DNA from: Bacteroidales bacterium
Lineage (GTDB): Bacteria; Bacteroidota; Bacteroidia; Bacteroidales; BM520
Direction of reading: 5' to 3'
DNA: 10,754 nt
Assembly (NCBI GenBank): GCA_028701815.1
Contig: JAQVPY010000066.1
Location: 1-10,754, forward strand
The position numbers were made by a program, and so were the translations under genes. The notes under the pieces are model-generated. The model saw nothing but the letters and a program-made list of their open reading frames with translations, did not search any database and was not told the DNA's origin. Shown piece by piece: positions 1 to 6,704 of the stretch; the first letter of the stretch is position 1; each line of letters begins with the position of its first letter.

Positions 1-5
1 TGATC

Positions 6-416
6 ATGAATACAAATGATAATCTCTCCAAATTATTCGGCGATATTGATTTAGACTCCCCCTCTGCTGATTTCAGCAAGTCTGTAATGAATCGCATCTA
101 CGCTTCCGCAGAAAAAGATACAACAAAAATATCTTTCGCCAATTTTATGGTATTAATTACAGGGGTATCTCTTGCAATAGCTATGACTGCCGTCACCATT
201 TTCCGCGAAGACATTTTCTTCTTTTTCAGATATCATATTGCACCGTTTTTGGCTAAAATGATACAGGCCGTCTTTAAATATATGCCTTCGGAAGCAGTAT
301 CCTTCTACTTTACAACATACGCGCCGATGATAGTATCAATAACCTTGTTCGTTCTCGTATTCATTTTATACTACAACAAACGCGACAAATCTTCGTCACA
401 AAAAATAGAAAATTAA
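6..416 (+). CDS. Small two-helix membrane protein, possible partner of an ECF sigma factor
   Basis: This is a 136-residue protein I cannot assign to a named family. Residues 1-40 are polar and acidic and carry the stretch SPSADFSKSVMNRI (19-31 region), a 'dF...VM.ri' pattern that I associate with small membrane proteins encoded directly after ECF sigma factors in Bacteroidota. Hydrophobic segments lie at about 46-66 and 105-123, with an amphipathic aromatic-rich stretch between (69-92) and a basic, serine-rich tail (125-136). A soluble N-terminus followed by membrane helices would fit an anti-sigma or membrane-anchoring role, but no zinc-binding HxxxCxxC motif is visible, so this is inference. 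A TGA at positions 1-3 could be the stop of an upstream gene, leaving 2 bases before this ATG and suggesting an operon entering from the left. The stop codon overlaps the converging permease gene by 4 bases. Confidence 0.72.
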   Translation: MNTNDNLSKLFGDIDLDSPSADFSKSVMNRIYASAEKDTTKISFANFMVLITGVSLAIAMTAVTIFREDIFFFFRYHIAPFLAKMIQAVFKYMPSEAVSFYFTTYAPMIVSITLFVLVFILYYNKRDKSSSQKIEN

Positions 417-1525
417 GCCGTCTTACGATATGATTTTACCGCGACAATAAACATCATCACCCCATATACGACAAGGAGCACAAAATCCTTGAGAATATCA
501 GTAAATCCACTACCCTTAAGCAATATCATCCTGATAACTTTCATCAAATAGGCGAAAGGATTGAGATAATTGACGTATTGAACCCACGCAGGCATCGTTT
601 CCAAAGGAGTAAAAATACCGGAAAGAATCAAAAATGTAAGAAAGAAAAAGAAGGTAAAAAACATCACCTGCTGCTGACTGTGCGAAATAGCTCCGAGAAA
701 AAGTCCGAAACTCAAAATACATATCAGATATACTGCCACATATAAAAGTAGAAGCCAGATACTGCCCAACATGGGTATATGAAACATAATCTTTCCCACA
801 AGGAGCCCTAAACAAAACTCCGCGATTCCGATAATCCAGAAGGGGATCAACTTGCCGGAGACAAACTGATATTTTTTGATGGCGGTAACGTTTATCTGAG
901 CCACATTGCCCATTTCCTTCTCCTTGACAAAATTTAAAGCAGCGAGGAACAATCCGATTAAACTAATCAGGATGACAAGCAAGCCTGGAAACATAAATAC
1001 CTTATAATCCAAATTGGGGTTGTACCAATAAGAGTAAGTCATATCTATAGCACCGCTATTTTGCGTCTCCGGATATCTTCTGATTACAATATCCTGATTA
1101 AAATCACCTATGATATATCTCGCATAATTATTAATGAGAAAAGCAGAAGTGCCATTGATGGCATCTATTAGAAGCTGTATTTCGGGACTGTTTCCGGTCT
1201 CCAAATCCTTTGTAAAACCGTCAGGAATAACAACGATCATATCTACGTCGCCATGGGTAAGCAGATCATGTCCCTCCTCAATAGAATGCGAATAATCGAT
1301 AAGCGTGAATATGGGAGACGCATCAAATACGGAGGTGAGTTCGGCTGAGATCTGGGTATTATCATAATCGACGACGGTAAAATCAATATTTTTGACTTCG
1401 AGGTTGACGGCATAAATCAGAGCTATAAGTTGAGCCAGCGGCACCACCAAAATTAGAGTAAGGAGAGCTTTATCTCTAAATATTTGAATAAATTCTTTTT
1501 GTACTATATAGAATATCGTTCTCAT
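413..1525 (-). CDS. ABC-2 type permease, distal subunit of the exporter (YbhR/YhhJ-like)
   Basis: A 370-residue inner-membrane subunit of an ABC-2 exporter. The topology is typical: one helix at about 20-40, a large periplasmic domain (about 41-172), then five helices near 177-199, 226-247, 255-280, 286-305 and 346-363. The family's YNPNLDY (168-174) stands just before the second helix, and KEKEMGN (201-207) forms the cytoplasmic coupling region before the third. The frame continues to a TTG two codons upstream, but the ATG at 1525 gives the natural N-terminus MRTIFYIVQKEF, matching the start of the neighbouring permease. Twelve bases separate it from the preceding permease gene, and it is the last gene of the operon. 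It should pair with that permease to form a heterodimeric channel. The substrate cannot be inferred; characterised relatives are linked to drug or cation export. Confidence 0.92.
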   Translation of the reverse strand: MRTIFYIVQKEFIQIFRDKALLTLILVVPLAQLIALIYAVNLEVKNIDFTVVDYDNTQISAELTSVFDASPIFTLIDYSHSIEEGHDLLTHGDVDMIVVIPDGFTKDLETGNSPEIQLLIDAINGTSAFLINNYARYIIGDFNQDIVIRRYPETQNSGAIDMTYSYWYNPNLDYKVFMFPGLLVILISLIGLFLAALNFVKEKEMGNVAQINVTAIKKYQFVSGKLIPFWIIGIAEFCLGLLVGKIMFHIPMLGSIWLLLLYVAVYLICILSFGLFLGAISHSQQQVMFFTFFFFLTFLILSGIFTPLETMPAWVQYVNYLNPFAYLMKVIRMILLKGSGFTDILKDFVLLVVYGVMMFIVAVKSYRKTA

Positions 1526-1537
1526 GCTCAATTTCTT

Positions 1538-2683
1538 TTATTCCAACCTCGGTTTAATTCCCCTAATGTTTAAAACCACCAGTACCGACAGCATAAAAAC
1601 CAAGACGGCAACTTCTCTCGCCACATCCACCAGCTCTCCACCCTTAAGCATCACCGTCTTTATAGCTTCCAGAAAATAGCGCGGGGGGATAATTGATGCC
1701 AAAACCTGCAGAAACATCGGCATACTCTCAATCGGAAAAATAAAGCCCGAGAGCAACAATGTGGGTAACATAAGCGCCACAAGCGAAAGAGTCATTGCCA
1801 CCTCCATCGTCTTTGTAAAGTTTGATATCCAAAGTCCCAACAACAAAGCAATAGCCACAAACAAGAGCGTCAGCAATATCACAACGCCAATCGGACCTTT
1901 GAAGGGCACATCGAAAAGCCAGTACCCGAGCACAAAAATGAGAACCGAGCAGAAAATCGACAGGAACACGTATGGCACCAATTTACCCAATATAATCTGG
2001 GAGGATTTCAAAGGTGTCACGAGGAGCACTTCCATAGAGCCGAATTCTTTTTCGCGCGTTATAGACACCGAAGTCATAATGGCACATATCAGCATCAAAA
2101 TAAAGGCTATTGTGCCCGGCACATACATATATGCGCCTTTCAATTCGCTGTTAAACATCATCCGCGGCTCCACATCAATAACCATCGACTCTCTTCCACT
2201 GAAGAAGAGCGATTTTTGGAAATCGTTGACTATGCCCTGAATATAACCGACGAGGATGGCGGCGGTATTAGGATCTGAGGCGTCAGCAACAATCTGCATC
2301 GCCGCAGTCCCCTCTCTTTCAATATTCTTTGCAAAATCTTTATTAAAGATCACTATCACACTCGTGTTTCCCTTTTTAAACACCGCATCGATGTCGCCAT
2401 ATTCCACTTGTGGGAAGATCTGATCTGTGGCCATGGCCGGAACAAGAAAGTCGGCATCCTCCACAAAATAGCCCGAGGAGAGGATCTCATTTCTTAATTT
2501 GGCAGTCAAATAATCGTTAGAATAATCTATGAATGCTATCTTGACATTTCTTATCTCATTAGATATGATGTATCCAAAAAGGACCACTAATGCAACAGGG
2601 AGTCCGATAAGAATCATCAGCGTGCGTCTGTCCCTCAAGATATGGAGAAATTCCTTTTTTACAAATGCCCAGAATCTAATCAT
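1538..2683 (-). CDS. ABC-2 type permease, proximal subunit of the exporter (YbhS-like)
   Basis: A 381-residue membrane subunit with the same architecture as the distal permease. It has an N-terminal cytoplasmic KKEFLHILRDRR (9-20), a helix at 22-40, a periplasmic domain (about 42-185), and helices near 187-206, 232-254, 265-287, 296-316 and 353-372. TREKEFGSMEVLLVTPL (209-225) is the conserved coupling region of ABC-2 exporters and is more canonical here than in the distal permease. The start ATG overlaps the stop of ATPase B by four bases (ATGA), so translation is probably coupled. Full length for the family and intact. Together with the distal permease it would form a heterodimeric translocation unit powered by the two ATPases encoded just upstream. 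Confidence 0.93.
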   Translation of the reverse strand: MIRFWAFVKKEFLHILRDRRTLMILIGLPVALVVLFGYIISNEIRNVKIAFIDYSNDYLTAKLRNEILSSGYFVEDADFLVPAMATDQIFPQVEYGDIDAVFKKGNTSVIVIFNKDFAKNIEREGTAAMQIVADASDPNTAAILVGYIQGIVNDFQKSLFFSGRESMVIDVEPRMMFNSELKGAYMYVPGTIAFILMLICAIMTSVSITREKEFGSMEVLLVTPLKSSQIILGKLVPYVFLSIFCSVLIFVLGYWLFDVPFKGPIGVVILLTLLFVAIALLLGLWISNFTKTMEVAMTLSLVALMLPTLLLSGFIFPIESMPMFLQVLASIIPPRYFLEAIKTVMLKGGELVDVAREVAVLVFMLSVLVVLNIRGIKPRLE

Positions 2684-3420
2684 TTCTTTTGCCTGTTAAC
2701 AATTTTCAAAAACACCTCATCCATATTTGCCGCGCCATACTGTTCTTTGAGTTTAGCCGGTGCATCAAGTGCTACAATCGCGCCGTCGTTCATAATACAA
2801 ACACGATTACAATACTCCGCCTCATCCATATAATGCGTTGTAACGAATACAGTAACGCCCTTTTCGGCAGCCTCATAGATGAGTTCCCAAAAGCGTCTGC
2901 GCGTAAGCGGGTCTACTCCACCGGTAGGCTCATCGAGGAAAACTATCTCAGGCTCATGCATGTTGGCTATCGTGAATGCCAGCTTTTGTTTCCAACCCAT
3001 CGGGAGACTGCCTACGATATCATTCATCTTATCCATCATATCGAGACGATCGAGAAGCATTTCCGTAGCCGTCTTTATCTGAGACTTCGACATCCTGTAT
3101 ATTCCACCGAAAAATCTGAAGTTCTCTTTCACCGTAAGGTCGTCATACAATGAGAACCTCTGACTCATATAACCTATCTTGAGTTTTATTTCCTCTCTAT
3201 GTTTATTAAGATCCAATCCGGCAATAGTAACCTTCCCTGACGTTGGCAGCGATATCCCGCACAAAATCTGCATCGCGGTTGTTTTTCCTGCGCCGTTTGC
3301 GCCGAGGAACCCGAATATTTCGCCTTTCTGGACCTCAAAAGTAAGATTCTTGTTGGCGACAAAATCTCCGAACTTTTTTACGAGATTCACTACTTTTATT
3401 GCAGGATCACTATTATTCAT
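2680..3420 (-). CDS. ABC exporter ATPase B (second half of a split YbhF-type ATPase), degenerate signature
   Basis: A 246-residue ABC nucleotide-binding subunit that powers the two permeases from the cytoplasmic face. Visible motifs are Walker A GANGAGKT (40-47), Q-loop YMSQ with Q87, Walker B IVFLDE (159-164; D163, E164), D-loop GGVD (167-170) and H-loop TTH with H196. The signature motif is LPMGW (139-143) instead of LSGGQ, a degeneration I associate with the second ATPase domain of YbhF/RbbA-type proteins. The frame runs upstream to a TTG six codons earlier, but the ATG at 3420 gives a conventional N-terminus and an 8-base overlap (ATGAATAA) with the stop of ATPase A, consistent with translational coupling and equal subunit output. 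Likely dimerises with ATPase A, since the signature is defective here and the H-loop is defective there. Confidence 0.93.
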   Translation of the reverse strand: MNNSDPAIKVVNLVKKFGDFVANKNLTFEVQKGEIFGFLGANGAGKTTAMQILCGISLPTSGKVTIAGLDLNKHREEIKLKIGYMSQRFSLYDDLTVKENFRFFGGIYRMSKSQIKTATEMLLDRLDMMDKMNDIVGSLPMGWKQKLAFTIANMHEPEIVFLDEPTGGVDPLTRRRFWELIYEAAEKGVTVFVTTHYMDEAEYCNRVCIMNDGAIVALDAPAKLKEQYGAANMDEVFLKIVNRQKK

Positions 3421-4339
3421 ACGCAGAATCCCTTTCAAAACTCAAGTGAATATAACAATCCTCTATGTTTGCAGGAACGAGGTCAATAGAGATACATTCG
3501 CATCCACAGGAAAGAATATACTGAAGCAAGACATCCTTGTGGAAGTCGTTACTTATAGGTGTCCAATGGATAGAATCTCCGAAGAGATATGCCAGATGTG
3601 TCTTATCCCATTTTTTCAACGCCTTAATAGTACGGTTCACATCGTGAATAGGTACTTTAACTGCATAAACATCTCTCATAAAGCCGTCAACCATCCCGTC
3701 AGGGCTATTAATACCCATTATTTCGCCGTTTTGCAGAAATGCTACTCTATCACAACGTCCGGCCTCATCCATATATGGCGTTGACGCAAGGATAGTCATC
3801 CCGTCGGAACGTAGTTTAAATATCATATCCCAGAACTCTTTTCTTGAAACAGCATCTACTCCCGTAGTAGGTTCGTCGAGAAAAAGTATTTCAGGCTTAT
3901 GAATCAGGGCACAGCAGAGAGCGAGTTTCTGTTTCATTCCACCTGAGAGATGTCCTGCACGACGATTTTTGAATGGCATCAACTGGTCGAAGACGTCAGC
4001 AATAAGCTGATAATTCTGTTTTATGGAAACGCCGAAGACTTTAGCATAAAAATCGAGGTTTTCCATAACAGTAAGATCTGTATATAAGGAAAATTTTCCG
4101 GGCATATAGCCTATTATCTCACGGATTTTTCTATAATCTTTAACGGTATCGAGACCATGGACTAAAGCGTGACCGCTGTCGGGAAGAATTAGGCTGACGA
4201 GTATACGCATAAGAGTAGTTTTGCCGCCGCCATCGGGTCCGATTATACCGAACAACTCCCCATTGTCAACTGAGAAACTGATATCTTTAAGCGCCTTAAC
4301 AGTCTTATACGATTTGCTGATGTCGTCAACACGAATCAT
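3413..4339 (-). CDS. ABC exporter ATPase A (first half of a split YbhF-type ATPase), lacks Q-loop Gln and H-loop His
   Basis: A 308-residue ABC nucleotide-binding subunit. Walker A is GPDGGGKT (34-41), the signature is a canonical LSGGM (131-135), Walker B is ILFLDE (151-156; D155, E156) and the D-loop is TGVDA (159-163). Two catalytic positions are substituted. The Q-loop reads YMPG (78-81), with glycine where ATPase B has glutamine, and the H-loop reads STP (186-188), with proline where ATPase B has histidine. The C-terminus carries an extra domain of about 85 residues (about 222-308) that ATPase B lacks; such extensions occur in the first half of YbhF-type proteins. It starts 11 bases after the adaptor gene and its stop overlaps the ATPase B start. 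Predicted role: regulatory, weakly hydrolysing partner that supplies the LSGG motif to the active site of ATPase B. Confidence 0.93.
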   Translation of the reverse strand: MIRVDDISKSYKTVKALKDISFSVDNGELFGIIGPDGGGKTTLMRILVSLILPDSGHALVHGLDTVKDYRKIREIIGYMPGKFSLYTDLTVMENLDFYAKVFGVSIKQNYQLIADVFDQLMPFKNRRAGHLSGGMKQKLALCCALIHKPEILFLDEPTTGVDAVSRKEFWDMIFKLRSDGMTILASTPYMDEAGRCDRVAFLQNGEIMGINSPDGMVDGFMRDVYAVKVPIHDVNRTIKALKKWDKTHLAYLFGDSIHWTPISNDFHKDVLLQYILSCGCECISIDLVPANIEDCYIHLSFERDSAYE

Positions 4340-4350
4340 AACGACAGAAA

Positions 4351-5238
4351 TTATTTGAAATTAGCCTCACCAGGCATGCCCACTTTGATCTTGCCGCAAT
4401 TTTTTACGGCTATTTTCATCGGATATACCATGTTGACACGTTCCTTTTTCGTTTGTATTACCTTAGGGGTAAAAACAGCCTCTTCGGATATCCATGATAC
4501 CACACCGGTGAGTTTTGTATTAGTGTCTTTCGTATCATCGATAATGACCTCGACGCTCTGCCCGAGATTTACATGCGGAAGCTGGTCGCCGCTGACATAA
4601 ACGCGCAGATACATATCTTCGAGATTGGCAACCTTAAACACAGGGCGTCCGGCAACAGCAAATTCACCCTCATTGACGTATTTTGCGAGAACAGTGCCGG
4701 TAACCGGTGCGATAATCTTACAGCGGCTGATAGCCACATCTATCTGACGTATGTTTATCAGATTCGCTTCTATCTCCGAATCAATGGAATTATATTTTGA
4801 ACTCGATGCGAGTATCTGTTTGTCTATAAGACTCATGGCTCCTGTAACATCGTCGAGTTGCTTCTGAGTCGCCGCCCCATCAATGAACATTTTATTTACA
4901 CGCGCATACTCCTTCTTCAAGTTATCTTTTTGTTGCTGCAAGACAGCAATTTCAGACTGAATGCCTGATTTTCCGGTTTTAACCGACTCTATGGCGTTCA
5001 TGAGCTTCAACTTATTAAGATACAAATCCGTAGTATCAATAAGTCCCACTACATCACCTTTTTCAACATTGACGCCTTCTTCTATATCAAGAAAAATAAC
5101 CTTTCCATTATTCTCGGCTGTCACCAGAATCTCTACGGCTTCGAAATTACCGTAGGCATCCGATTTTTCCTCTTTACGATTACAGCCTATCAGGATAATG
5201 ATAAGCAAAACAAGGGATAATAAAGGTCTGTATTTCAT
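4351..5238 (-). CDS. HlyD/YbhG-family periplasmic adaptor lipoprotein (membrane fusion protein)
   Basis: A 295-residue adaptor that should bridge the inner-membrane ABC permeases and the outer-membrane duct encoded just upstream. The N-terminus is a lipoprotein signal (hydrophobic 6-18, lipobox LIGC with Cys19). Next come the first lipoyl half (about 31-70, with GKVIFLDIEEGVNVEKGD), an alpha-hairpin predicted as coiled coil (about 72-168), the second lipoyl half (about 172-205, IIAPVTGTVLAKYVNEGE), and a beta-barrel plus membrane-proximal region (206-295). The short hairpin and the motif order are those of YbhG/YhiI-type adaptors. Twenty bases separate it from the tolC-like gene, a spacer made of a 10-base tandem repeat. 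In the E. coli relative a TetR-family regulator gene neighbours the operon; none is present here. Confidence 0.93.
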   Translation of the reverse strand: MKYRPLLSLVLLIIILIGCNRKEEKSDAYGNFEAVEILVTAENNGKVIFLDIEEGVNVEKGDVVGLIDTTDLYLNKLKLMNAIESVKTGKSGIQSEIAVLQQQKDNLKKEYARVNKMFIDGAATQKQLDDVTGAMSLIDKQILASSSKYNSIDSEIEANLINIRQIDVAISRCKIIAPVTGTVLAKYVNEGEFAVAGRPVFKVANLEDMYLRVYVSGDQLPHVNLGQSVEVIIDDTKDTNTKLTGVVSWISEEAVFTPKVIQTKKERVNMVYPMKIAVKNCGKIKVGMPGEANFK

Positions 5239-5240
5239 AA

Positions 5241-5263
5241 AATGTATATTAATGTATATTAAT
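5241..5263. repeat. 10-bp tandem repeat, 2.3 copies, in the tolC-like/adaptor gene junction
   Basis: The unit AATGTATATT occurs twice in direct succession (5241-5250 and 5251-5260), followed by a partial AAT. On the coding (minus) strand the repeat spans the stop codon of the outer-membrane protein gene and fills nearly all of the spacer before the adaptor ATG. Each unit on that strand contains TAA followed by TATACAT, so the duplication also duplicates the stop triplet. It is too short to be a known element. It may be a recent slippage duplication that sets the spacing between the two genes. Confidence 0.8.
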
Positions 5264-6620
5264 AAATTCCGTAATTAAGGAGATAATTAGTCTTAGCACG
5301 TTTAAGCATGATCCTATGAGTATTCTCTTCTATCTTGGCATTGGTTTCCGCATTTAACGCCTCATTATATTCGGTGAAGGTGATTTCTCCATTGTTATAC
5401 ATCGACTCTGAAGAGGTAGTGATATTTTCCATCAATTTAATGATCTGCATATCTTTAATAAGCAACATCTCATATCTCTCTATTTCATCAAGATATTTGT
5501 TAGCAGTCACGGACACCCCCATTTCGAAGGTTTTTTTGTCTATGTCAAGCTCTTGCTTTTTGAGGACGATGATTTTCTTTTCATTTTTCGACTTATCCCA
5601 ATCCCAGAAAGTCCAGTTGAGCTTGGCTCCGGCGTATAAAAACGGATGAAGTTTGTTGGCGAAAAGATTCATGCCGACATTTCCATAGCCTCCCTGAACG
5701 AAACCGGTTATCACAGGCCAATAACTTGAATAAAGGCGCTCTGCCGCATCAAGTTTTTCGTTTCCTGCTTCAAAAAGAGCCAACTCCACACGCCGATTAT
5801 TCAGCGGGGCTCCTAACGCCAATTGAATATCCGGCAATACAGCCATTGCACCAACATCGATCTTCTTATTCAAAAGACGTGAAAGATTGGTGATAACCAT
5901 CTTTTTCTCGAGCTTTGTCTCGTCAATAGTACCCTCCATTTTAAGAATTTCTACATTGATCATATCGAGATCTGTCGCGAGTGTTACTCCATTTTTAACC
6001 GCCGTCCTGACATTCTCACGACGCGAAGTCAGCCTGTCCTTAGCCAGATTTAATTGTTCGATATATCCGTCGAGAAGAGCGATACTGTAAAACAACTCGC
6101 ATATCTGCATCCGCATCTTATTTATTTCAACATCCACGTTCTGAAGTTGATAGTCATAATCGGAAGAAGTCAGCACCTTTTTCTTTCGAGTGATTCCACC
6201 ATCAAATATAAGCTGTTCAATATCAAGGGTAACGCCATATTTGACCTTGCTTTCTTCAGGAAGTACAGGAACATTAATAAGTTCCGGATAAATAGTCACC
6301 CCCGCATTCCCTTCATATCCCGGAATCTCAAGCTCAGAAGTGTTGATTTTCGCACCTATATTTTCGATGTTATAGGGAATAAATGTAACATCCGACTGAT
6401 AAGAAACGATTGCATTGATATCAAACTGAGGCAAAAAGGCCTTTCCGACATTGCTGACAGCATAGTCACGTTCATTTTCAATGACCTCATATTTCTCAGC
6501 CAAAGGATAGTTTGCATCTAAAGCAGCAAAGCAGGAATCCAAATAAAGTAACGTTATCCGCTGGGGGAAACCGACAGCAACGATAAAAAAGAAGAATATC
6601 GAAATGTAAAATTTACGCAT
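5259..6620 (-). CDS. TolC-like outer-membrane efflux protein
   Basis: A 453-residue outer-membrane efflux protein, full length for the family. A signal peptide (hydrophobic 5-17) precedes the mature chain. The two-fold pseudo-repeat of the TolC family is visible. The first half ends its beta segment with QLIFDGG (136-142) and enters long helices (about 145-255, with the YSIALLDGYIEQLNLAKDRL region). The second half has LNWTFWDWDKSKNEKK (334-349) in the equivalent position, followed by helices to 447. It should trimerise into the exit duct for the ABC exporter encoded downstream. It is the first gene of the six-gene operon, with a Bacteroidota-type promoter element about 30 bases before its ATG. 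Dedicated tolC genes inside ABC exporter operons are common in Bacteroidota. Confidence 0.93.
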   Translation of the reverse strand: MRKFYISIFFFFIVAVGFPQRITLLYLDSCFAALDANYPLAEKYEVIENERDYAVSNVGKAFLPQFDINAIVSYQSDVTFIPYNIENIGAKINTSELEIPGYEGNAGVTIYPELINVPVLPEESKVKYGVTLDIEQLIFDGGITRKKKVLTSSDYDYQLQNVDVEINKMRMQICELFYSIALLDGYIEQLNLAKDRLTSRRENVRTAVKNGVTLATDLDMINVEILKMEGTIDETKLEKKMVITNLSRLLNKKIDVGAMAVLPDIQLALGAPLNNRRVELALFEAGNEKLDAAERLYSSYWPVITGFVQGGYGNVGMNLFANKLHPFLYAGAKLNWTFWDWDKSKNEKKIIVLKKQELDIDKKTFEMGVSVTANKYLDEIERYEMLLIKDMQIIKLMENITTSSESMYNNGEITFTEYNEALNAETNAKIEENTHRIMLKRAKTNYLLNYGIY

Positions 6621-6649
6621 AGGCTCAGATCATCTTTCTCATAAAGTTG

Positions 6650-6657
6650 CAAATATA
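6650..6657 (-). promoter_or_regulatory. Bacteroidota -7 promoter element for the exporter operon
   Basis: On the minus strand these bases read TATATTTG, an exact match to TAnnTTTG, the -7 element used by the Bacteroidota primary sigma factor. Transcription would start roughly at 6642-6645, giving a leader of a little over 20 bases before the ATG at 6620. No convincing TTTG -33 element lies at 19-21 bases upstream, so it may be weak or need an activator. Confidence 0.55.
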
Positions 6658-6704
6658 TAAAATATTAGACTATTGGGAGTATTTTTTTTGACGTTTTTTA
6701 AAAA

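Noticed and set aside
1761..2240. 159-codon plus-strand open frame
   Set aside because: It is antisense to the well-supported proximal permease and shows no recognisable motif or start context.
3179..3784. 201-codon plus-strand open frame across the junction of the two ATPase genes
   Set aside because: It lies wholly antisense to two genes with clear ABC motifs, has no promoter or plausible domain, and its composition is that of a reverse-complement shadow.
6054..6521. 155-codon plus-strand open frame
   Set aside because: It is antisense to the tolC-like gene, whose two-fold repeat and signal peptide are clear.
6621..6704. Terminator for the HPPK-kinase gene in the 84-base spacer
   Set aside because: There are T and A runs, but no GC-containing hairpin could be found.
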